The notes beneath the pieces were generated by a model. The model was not told the origin of the DNA. It did not search any database and saw nothing but the letters and a program-made list of their open reading frames with translations. From contig JALXDB010000216.1 of assembly GCA_026990615.1 (NCBI GenBank), forward strand, positions 1-6,228: DNA of 6,228 bases, in the 5' to 3' direction. The DNA is from Spirochaetota bacterium (GTDB lineage Bacteria > Spirochaetota > B62-G9). A program made the position numbers and the translations under genes. Of this stretch, positions 1 to 5,107 are shown piece by piece. Within the stretch, counting starts at the first letter, position 1. Every line of letters starts with the position of its first letter.

Positions 1-1
1 C

Positions 2-39
2 TTTCGAGCGAAGTGAGAATTATCTTTTGTTTTCGAGCG
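2..39. repeat. Direct repeat of the 9-mer TTTCGAGCG (2-10 and 31-39)
   Basis: The word TTTCGAGCG occurs at 2-10 and again at 31-39, 29 bases apart. Each copy is followed by a short complementary word: TTCG at 3-6 faces CGAA at 9-12, and TTTCG at 31-35 faces CGAAA at 46-50. Each copy therefore starts a small potential hairpin. A looser relative, CGAAGCGATGGAG, lies at 94-106. These GC-richer words stand out in an AT-rich intergenic region and may be remnants of a dispersed intergenic repeat. Two copies in one window cannot show that. Confidence 0.4.
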
Positions 40-57
40 TTGCGGCGAAATTTTTTT
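31..57 (+). terminator. Possible weak intrinsic terminator of an upstream gene
   Basis: TTTCG at 31-35 can pair with CGAAA at 46-50 around a 10-base loop. Inside the loop, GC at 37-38 could also pair with GC at 42-43. The stem is followed directly by seven T at 51-57. The shape fits a rho-independent terminator for a plus-strand gene ending left of the window. The stem is short and only partly GC, so the call is weak. Confidence 0.25.
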
Positions 58-85
58 GTTTTTGAGTTAGACATAATGAAAGTGT

Positions 86-107
86 ACTCTTGCCGAAGCG
101 ATGGAGT
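86..107. other. Possible stem-loop with CGAA loop
   Basis: ACTC at 86-89 pairs with GAGT at 104-107. After a two-base bulge (102-103), TTGC at 90-93 pairs with GCGA at 98-101, including one G-T wobble, closing a CGAA loop at 94-97. Only a weak T-rich stretch follows, so it is not a convincing terminator. It may be part of a longer leader or a relic of the repeat further left. Confidence 0.25.
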
Positions 108-130
108 CTTTAATACGTTTGAAATAACAG

Positions 131-162
131 ATTTTTCGCCTTGATTAATCAAGGCTCAAAAT
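131..162. promoter_or_regulatory. Perfect 18-bp palindrome with flanking arms, candidate operator upstream of hprK
   Basis: GCCTTGATTAATCAAGGC at 138-155 equals its own reverse complement. After a two-base mismatch on each side (136-137 and 156-157), ATTTT at 131-135 pairs with AAAAT at 158-162, giving a 32-base dyad. There is no central loop and no T-run directly after it on either strand, so it resembles an operator for a dimeric DNA-binding protein more than a terminator. It ends 77 bases before the hprK start codon. The cognate regulator cannot be named from the sequence. Confidence 0.5.
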
Positions 163-185
163 AGTGGTAAGCCAGCTTTTTAGTG

Positions 186-219
186 TATACTTAAAATTTA
201 TTTTTAAAAATTTAAAATA
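186..219 (+). promoter_or_regulatory. AT-rich leader with a possible -10 element for the hprK operon
   Basis: TATACT at 186-191 resembles a sigma-70 -10 box and would give a leader of roughly 30-35 bases before the hprK ATG at 233. No good -35 box lies 15-18 bases upstream. The rest of the stretch is nearly pure A/T and contains the 12-base palindrome ATTTTTAAAAAT at 200-211. If TATACT is the -10, the palindrome at 138-155 would sit at roughly -60 to -43. The assignment is tentative. Confidence 0.22.
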
Positions 220-232
220 GCACAAGGAAGAG

Positions 233-1207
233 ATGGAACATTCAGAGAAATCTAAATGCATAACGATTGAAAGACTGCTGGAAATAGCTGGAAAGGATGA
301 TCTTCTCAGGATAAGAGTATTAACCAGTGAAAAAACGCTAAAAAAAGAGATCACTACATACGATATAAACCGTCCGGGGCTTGCTCTTGCCGGCGAATAC
401 GATTACTTTGATTATGAAAAAATACAGCTCTTCGGAAGGGGGGAGCATAAATTCCTTGAGAAGATAATCAGCAGCGGAAAAACTGAAAATATAGAGAAGT
501 TTTTTTCATACAATGTGAACTGTTGCATATTTTCACACGGTAATATACCGCCTAAGATGTTTATTGATCTTGCAGAAAAGTCGAATGTTCCTATTCTTGT
601 ATCCACTTTAAAAACAAGTATACTTTCTACAAGGCTTGTTAAAATTCTAGAAGATGCTTTTTCTCCAAGAACTAGTATTCATGGAGTTCTTGTTGAAGTA
701 TTTGGAGTTGGTATTCTTATTATTGGAAAAAGTGGAGTGGGCAAAAGTGAATGTGCTTTAGAATTGGTAGAAAGAGGACACAGGCTGGTAGCAGATGATG
801 TGGTTGATGTTCAGTGTATATCTGGAACCCTGCTTATAGGCAGCGGAGCCAGATTGATCAGGCACCATATGGAAATAAGGGGCCTTGGAATAATCAATAT
901 TAATCACCTGTTTGGGGTGGGAGCTATAAGGGACAAGAAACAGATACAACTTGTAGTCAGCCTTGAGGATTGGGATCCAAAAAAGGAGTACGACAGGTTG
1001 GGGTTTGAAGATCAGACCTATACAATCCTGGGTGTAGAGGTACCTCTTATCACGATTCCTGTAAGACCTGGAAGGAACATACCCATTTTAATTGAAACTG
1101 CAGCTATGAACTACAGGTTGAGAAAAATGGGATACAACAGTGCTAAAGAGTTTAATAAAAAATTGATGAATTGGATAGAAGAAGAAAAGAAGAAATCAAA
1201 AGAATGA
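233..1207 (+). CDS. hprK: HPr kinase/phosphorylase
   Basis: Bifunctional cytoplasmic enzyme that phosphorylates HPr on Ser46 with ATP or pyrophosphate and removes that phosphate by phosphorolysis. The 324-residue length is normal for the family. The N-terminal domain covers about residues 10-140. The catalytic domain has His150 in an IHG motif, a P-loop GKSGVGKS at 165-172, acidic D188-D189, the family signature EIRGLGIINI at 214-223 and a VRPGRN segment at 277-282. All key residues expected in an active enzyme are present. The start is ATG 233, preceded by AAGGA at 224-228 with a short 4-base spacer; the next in-frame Met is residue 109, inside the N-terminal domain. The tail is Glu/Lys-rich. 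The gene for its substrate, ptsH, starts 29 bases downstream, so co-expression is likely. Confidence 0.95.
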   Translation: MEHSEKSKCITIERLLEIAGKDDLLRIRVLTSEKTLKKEITTYDINRPGLALAGEYDYFDYEKIQLFGRGEHKFLEKIISSGKTENIEKFFSYNVNCCIFSHGNIPPKMFIDLAEKSNVPILVSTLKTSILSTRLVKILEDAFSPRTSIHGVLVEVFGVGILIIGKSGVGKSECALELVERGHRLVADDVVDVQCISGTLLIGSGARLIRHHMEIRGLGIININHLFGVGAIRDKKQIQLVVSLEDWDPKKEYDRLGFEDQTYTILGVEVPLITIPVRPGRNIPILIETAAMNYRLRKMGYNSAKEFNKKLMNWIEEEKKKSKE

Positions 1208-1236
1208 TTAAATATAGAATTGGAGAGATGTTATCT

Positions 1237-1512
1237 ATGGTAGAGAAGGAGATTATAATAAAAAATAAAACAGGACTGCATGCGAGACCTGCGGCAATTC
1301 TTGTTCAGACAGCAAATAAGTTCAAGTCCGACATATTTCTCGAAAAGGACGAAGATAGGGTTAATGCTAAAAGTATTATGGGAGTTATGATGCTTGCTGC
1401 TGCTGAAGGGTCAAAGATAAAAATAATAGCCAATGGTTCGGATGAGAATGAAGCTATTGAAGAAATTTCGAGATTACTGGAATCAAATATAGATGAAGAG
1501 GAGAAGGTGTGA
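1237..1512 (+). CDS. ptsH: Phosphocarrier protein HPr
   Basis: Small cytoplasmic phosphocarrier of the phosphotransferase system, 91 residues. The active-site motif TGLHARPA puts the phosphorylated histidine at exactly residue 15. The regulatory motif NAKSIMGVMML puts the HprK target serine at exactly residue 46. Both canonical positions are kept, so it should be a substrate of enzyme I (His15) and of the adjacent HprK (Ser46). Start ATG 1237 was chosen because GGAGAG at 1222-1227 lies 9 bases upstream and the numbering then matches known HPr proteins. In-frame ATGs at 1204 and 1228 would add non-homologous residues. The acidic C-terminal tail overlaps the next gene by four bases. No enzyme I or enzyme II gene is in the window, so sugar transport versus purely regulatory use is open. 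Confidence 0.95.
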   Translation: MVEKEIIIKNKTGLHARPAAILVQTANKFKSDIFLEKDEDRVNAKSIMGVMMLAAAEGSKIKIIANGSDENEAIEEISRLLESNIDEEEKV

Positions 1513-1991
1513 AGAGAATTGCAATATTCCTTATAATTTTCTTACTTCTGGCAGTTCCATTCACCTCTTTTGCTTCAGGAAATGAGGTGAAAACCAAAAA
1601 AGACCCGATTTTTGCAGGGGCCCTTTCCTGGTACGTACCCGGTTTGGGGCAGATATATTCGGAGGCCTATCTTAAAGGAGCAATTTTCTGGGTTGTAGAA
1701 GAGTCCCTTATGGTTGGTACTGTTTTAACTTTTGCAAATCTCAAACTCGATATAACAAGAGCTTTCGACCTGGGTATGGTAATAAAATCCAGAGAAGCTC
1801 CCGATGAGAAAGACAAAAGAACTGCAATTTTACTCGGTATTTCACTTATTACCGTGCATTTTTTTAATGTAGTGGACGCAGTGAGTACAGCTCTCAGATA
1901 CAACAGAAACCTCGAAAATTACTATTTTTTCAACACCGATTATGATTACAGCGAAAACAGAATAGAAATGTCAGCAGGTTTTAAGTTTTGA
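1509..1991 (+). CDS. Exported small membrane protein, DUF5683/TM2-like, paralogue of the next gene
   Basis: Function unknown. The 160-residue product begins with a clear Sec signal peptide (MKR, hydrophobic 4-18, likely cleavage after SFA at residue 22). Residues 31-50 read KDPIFAGALSWYVPGLGQIY, the LSW-x-x-PG-x-GQ-x-Y type of segment seen in DUF5683 and TM2-like proteins, followed by a hydrophobic helix at about 55-77. A second hydrophobic helix at about 105-123 leads into FNVVDAVSTALRYN (119-132). The C-terminus is polar-aromatic and ends in Phe. Translation starts at GTG 1509, whose GTGA overlaps the ptsH stop, with AGGAG at 1499-1503 as ribosome site, so it is probably translationally coupled to HPr. 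The family name rests on motif resemblance; exported membrane protein is firmer than the domain name. Confidence 0.7.
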   Translation: MKRIAIFLIIFLLLAVPFTSFASGNEVKTKKDPIFAGALSWYVPGLGQIYSEAYLKGAIFWVVEESLMVGTVLTFANLKLDITRAFDLGMVIKSREAPDEKDKRTAILLGISLITVHFFNVVDAVSTALRYNRNLENYYFFNTDYDYSENRIEMSAGFKF

Positions 1992-2076
1992 TAGTTTATT
2001 GGCTATATTTACGACTAATATGAATAAAGCTAAGAACTCCATTTTATATTTATATCAGATTTAAGCGGGTGAATCG

Positions 2077-2745
2077 ATGAACAATAAAACAGATTGCAGC
2101 GTCTGTCTTGCATGGCGGGTAAAAGTCCTGCTGTTTGCCATTATAATAATTTTTGGTGCGGGAAGTAGTTTATTGGCAGGAGAATTTGAGTCGACCAATA
2201 TTAAGGATGAATACTTTTACAGTCCTATAAAGGAAAAAACGTTAGAAACCCCGTTCAATAACTACGGAGGAATTCCCTATAATTACAGCCTGGTACAGCA
2301 AAATGATTTGATGGGAGACGAGGGGGGAGGTGTATTTCAGATAGTGAAGAAAGACCCATTTATAGCCGGATTTCTATCCTGGTTGATGATGGGGACAGGT
2401 CAGATATACTGTCAGGATTATACAAGGGGATCTATATTTATGGCCCTTGACCTTCTGGACAAGGTGGCATTTGTTGGTCTGGTTTCCTATGTGAATAAAA
2501 AATATTCGCCGAAAGGCGATGAAGTTATAAATTTGAACTGGCAGTCTTTTGATTCGAGTACAAAGTTAATTATTCTTGGTTACATAGTAGCAAAATATGG
2601 GATCAGATTTTATAATGTATATGATGCCATACAGGCTGCAAAGAGGTACAACAGCATTCATATTAAAAAAGTTTATAAAAAGGGGAAGGCTGCCTTCCAT
2701 ATTCTGCCCGGTAGTATTCAAGTAGATTATTCTGGTTCCTTTTGA
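2077..2745 (+). CDS. Exported membrane protein, paralogue of the preceding gene with an extra N-terminal insert
   Basis: Function unknown, 222 residues. The N-terminus has basic residues (WRVK, 13-16) then a hydrophobic stretch at 17-29, a signal peptide or anchor with no obvious strong cleavage site. Residues 36-88 form a polar Tyr/Asn/Gly-rich insert absent from the paralogue. KDPFIAGFLSW at 92-102 and GTGQIY at 106-111 align with residues 31-50 of the upstream protein. FYNVYDAIQAAKRYN at 178-192 aligns with its 118-132. Like the paralogue, it ends in a short alternating segment and a terminal Phe (QVDYSGSF). Cysteines 7 and 10 are not in a lipobox. Start ATG 2077 is supported by GGGTGA at 2067-2072. 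The 85-base gap upstream, the largest in the cluster, could hold a promoter, but I see no convincing one. Confidence 0.7.
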   Translation: MNNKTDCSVCLAWRVKVLLFAIIIIFGAGSSLLAGEFESTNIKDEYFYSPIKEKTLETPFNNYGGIPYNYSLVQQNDLMGDEGGGVFQIVKKDPFIAGFLSWLMMGTGQIYCQDYTRGSIFMALDLLDKVAFVGLVSYVNKKYSPKGDEVINLNWQSFDSSTKLIILGYIVAKYGIRFYNVYDAIQAAKRYNSIHIKKVYKKGKAAFHILPGSIQVDYSGSF

Positions 2746-2789
2746 TTGGATTGTTTCGACCGAATATAGATTTATTATGAATCAGGACT

Positions 2790-3365
2790 ATGAAAAGGTA
2801 TGCTAAACATATAATTTTTGGGGTGGCATTTTTATTTTTAGCTATTACGGTATCAGCAAAAGAGCTCGGTATATCCATAAAGGATAAGAGCTTTAGTGGA
2901 AAGTATATACTGGTGAATATCGACCTGAGTGGAAATATCTCATATGATACAATTGAAGCTATACGAAACGGAATAACCGCAAAGGTTTATATTACCCTCC
3001 AGCTTCTAAAAAGCGGCGGATTTATTAATATTGGCCAGGGGACGCTCTCCCAGCGCACTGTTTCTTTCACTCTTAGCTATGATGTGTGGGAGAATAAGTT
3101 TATAGTAAAGAGCAAAGCTTTAAAAAAGGCCTTTAAGCTCAAAGACCCGTCTAAAATTACCTCTCTTATAGAAGAAAGTGTTAATCCAATTAAGCTTTCT
3201 TTAAAATCTGCAAAGAAAGGGTATAAACTAATACTCAGGAGTAAACTTGAAATTCAGACTATAAAGTTGTACCCTCCTTTTGGTATTTTTCTCTACTTTT
3301 TTGATCCGTGGAATTATGAGACTAAATGGACTTATTCTGAAAGTTTTGTCTTAAGGACCAGATAG
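2790..3365 (+). CDS. Exported DUF4390-family protein
   Basis: Probable DUF4390 protein, a family of unknown biochemical role often encoded just upstream of NtrY-like kinases in Gram-negative bacteria. The 191-residue product has a Sec signal peptide (MKRYAKH then hydrophobic 8-20, likely cleavage after VSA at 23), so the mature part should be periplasmic. Family-like traits are the IEAIRNGITAKVYITLQL segment (55-72), the strand TLSYDVWENKFIVKS (94-108) and a C-terminal segment with PPFG (162-165) and TKWTYSESFVL (178-188). Beta structure seems to dominate. The ATG at 2790 is fixed by an in-frame stop at 2778-2780, although AGGA at 2784-2787 leaves only 2 bases of spacing, suggesting weak initiation. 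The next gene begins 2 bases after its stop, consistent with a shared role with the kinase. Assignment is from pattern memory plus context. Confidence 0.7.
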   Translation: MKRYAKHIIFGVAFLFLAITVSAKELGISIKDKSFSGKYILVNIDLSGNISYDTIEAIRNGITAKVYITLQLLKSGGFINIGQGTLSQRTVSFTLSYDVWENKFIVKSKALKKAFKLKDPSKITSLIEESVNPIKLSLKSAKKGYKLILRSKLEIQTIKLYPPFGIFLYFFDPWNYETKWTYSESFVLRTR

Positions 3366-3367
3366 TA

Positions 3368-5107
3368 ATGCCCGGAATGAAGAAGTTTATAGCGAGTAAG
3401 AGTTCTATATTTACAATCCTTATTTCCTTCTTTTTCATAGTATATATGGCAGGCGTTGTTATCCTGAGTATGATTGTATCAACTCCTGTACTGATAGAGT
3501 CGATATCCAGGAACAAATTTCTTCTTATATCATCACTGGTGATTCTTTTAGCAATACTGTTTCTTGTAATATACAATCTGGGCCAGGTAATTGTTGACAG
3601 AATAAAAAATAAAGAAGGGGCAAAGCTCAGGTTCAGACTGACAATGTATTTTCTGCTTGTAGCTATTATCCCTATTATCCCTCTATCTGTTGTATCAAAC
3701 AATTTAATCTCCAAAAGTATTAATCTATGGTTTTTAAGCGGCATTGAAAGTTCGCTTCTCGATGCAATCGAAGTGTCCAAAGAACTTTACGGTAATATGG
3801 TGGAGGAGAGCAAGAGGGAGGTAATGCTGAAGTTTTCAGATTTAAAAAAGAAATTAGAGAATAATGATTCAAACATTAATTTTAACAGGCTCGACTATAT
3901 ATACCTTTTTGATTATAAATCCCGAAAGATTAAAAAGTTGTATTCGAAAAATCGCTCAGGGGCTTTCCCTTTAAAAAGGGAGGATGTTCTGAGTCTTAAA
4001 GAAAAAAAGTGGATAAAGAGAAGTTTTGATAAAAAAGAGTATCTTCTTGGTTCAATCAATACTCCGGAAGGTTCATACATCATTATAAGAAAAGTGCCGG
4101 ATAGAATTGTCTCCTATACACTTGCTATTTCAAAAGGCCTTCAGAGATACAGAACACTCAAGATAATAAGAAAACCAATTAAGGGAATGATTATTTTATT
4201 CTACGTGGTTATTACACTCCCATTTCTCCTGCTATCATTTTACCTGAGCCTCTTTATATCGAAAGAAATTACAAATCCAATCCGTGAACTTGTTATTGCA
4301 ACGGAGAAGGTTGCTTCAAATGAACTCGATTATAGAGTAGATATAGAATCGAAAGATGAGCTAAAGGTTCTTATAGACTCATTTAATTCGATGATAGAGG
4401 AGTTAAGGATAAACAGGGAGCTTATAAAATATTCCGAGAGGAGCAGCGCCTGGCAGGATATAGCAAGAAAATTGGCCCATGAGATAAAAAATCCACTGAC
4501 CCCAATAAAACTATCTGCTGAAAGAATGTTGAAACAGTACAAACGTGATGATGATTACAAAAAGATACTTAAAAAGGGAATATCAACTATTATTGACGAG
4601 GTTAACAGTATAAATGAGATGGTTAGTGAATTCTCGAGTTTTGCAAGACTTCCATCAACAAAAATGGAGAAGGTGAACATAGTTGAGACCATTAAGCAGA
4701 TAGTTGGATTTTTGAGTGAATCTTATAAAGGGATTAAATTTAGTTTTTCATACATCGAATCCCCGGTTTTTTTGTTTGTAGATAAGAATCAATTCAGGAG
4801 GGCCGTTCTTAATATAATTTACAATAGTATTAACGCTGTTTCACCTGATGGTGGAAAAATCGATATAGATATTTCTTACAGACAGAAGGATAAAAACAGA
4901 GTCGTTATATCAATCACCGATAACGGAACGGGTATTGATGAAGAGATAAAGGATAAAATATTTAATCCATATTTTTCCAAAAATGGCAAGGGGTCAGGAC
5001 TTGGCCTTGCTATTGTTGAAAAGATTATTTATGATAATAAAGGAAGAATCTGGTTTGAAAGTATTCCAGGGAAAACCACCTTTTACATGGAGTTTGTAAG
5101 GGCATGA
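3368..5107 (+). CDS. NtrY-like membrane sensor histidine kinase lacking a PAS domain
   Basis: Inner-membrane sensor kinase of the NtrY type, 579 residues. Hydrophobic segments lie at about 12-36, 51-72, 92-109 and 273-297. The segment SKSINLWF (115-122) after the third is typical of the NtrY N-terminal region, and about 110-272 should be extracytoplasmic. A HAMP domain covers roughly 296-348. HisKA has the NtrY-like AHEIKNPLTPIKLSAER with His371 as phosphoacceptor. The ATPase domain has the N-box around N482-N489, G1 DNGTG (518-522), an F-box near F532-F536 and G2 GKGSGLGL (540-547). HAMP runs almost straight into HisKA, so the PAS domain usual in proteobacterial NtrY (commonly over 700 residues) is missing. 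Start ATG 3368 has AAGGA at 3353-3357, 10 bases upstream; ATG 3377 fits less well. It overlaps the regulator gene by ATGA. Confidence 0.93.
   Translation: MPGMKKFIASKSSIFTILISFFFIVYMAGVVILSMIVSTPVLIESISRNKFLLISSLVILLAILFLVIYNLGQVIVDRIKNKEGAKLRFRLTMYFLLVAIIPIIPLSVVSNNLISKSINLWFLSGIESSLLDAIEVSKELYGNMVEESKREVMLKFSDLKKKLENNDSNINFNRLDYIYLFDYKSRKIKKLYSKNRSGAFPLKREDVLSLKEKKWIKRSFDKKEYLLGSINTPEGSYIIIRKVPDRIVSYTLAISKGLQRYRTLKIIRKPIKGMIILFYVVITLPFLLLSFYLSLFISKEITNPIRELVIATEKVASNELDYRVDIESKDELKVLIDSFNSMIEELRINRELIKYSERSSAWQDIARKLAHEIKNPLTPIKLSAERMLKQYKRDDDYKKILKKGISTIIDEVNSINEMVSEFSSFARLPSTKMEKVNIVETIKQIVGFLSESYKGIKFSFSYIESPVFLFVDKNQFRRAVLNIIYNSINAVSPDGGKIDIDISYRQKDKNRVVISITDNGTGIDEEIKDKIFNPYFSKNGKGSGLGLAIVEKIIYDNKGRIWFESIPGKTTFYMEFVRA

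Noticed and set aside
141..152. FNR-type box TTGAT...ATCAA inside the palindrome
   Set aside because: The FNR consensus has four bases between the half-sites. Here there are only two (TTGAT-TA-ATCAA), so half-site phasing is wrong for FNR/CRP-type binding.
164..181. Terminator-like hairpin TGG-TAAG-CCA followed by T's
   Set aside because: The stem is only three base pairs plus doubtful extensions, too weak to support a terminator or attenuator call.
164..182. Sigma-54 (-24/-12) promoter before hprK
   Set aside because: GG at 166-167 is followed by GC at 175-176, a 7-base spacing where 10 is required.
1171..1236. Longer HPr starting inside hprK (ATG 1171, 1204 or 1228)
   Set aside because: The extra residues do not resemble HPr. 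The SD GGAGAG at 1222-1227 is correctly spaced only for ATG 1237, which also places His15 and Ser46 at canonical numbers.
1999..2016. Sigma-54 promoter in the 85-base gap before the second paralogue (TTGGCT)
   Set aside because: The -24-like TTGGC is present, but the required GC ten bases after GG is GA (2013-2014), and the -12 context does not match.
3322..3780. 152-codon open frame on the minus strand
   Set aside because: It lies opposite the end of the DUF4390 gene and the start of the NtrY-like kinase, both well supported. Its product has no recognisable domain and it looks like a shadow of the AT-rich coding strand.
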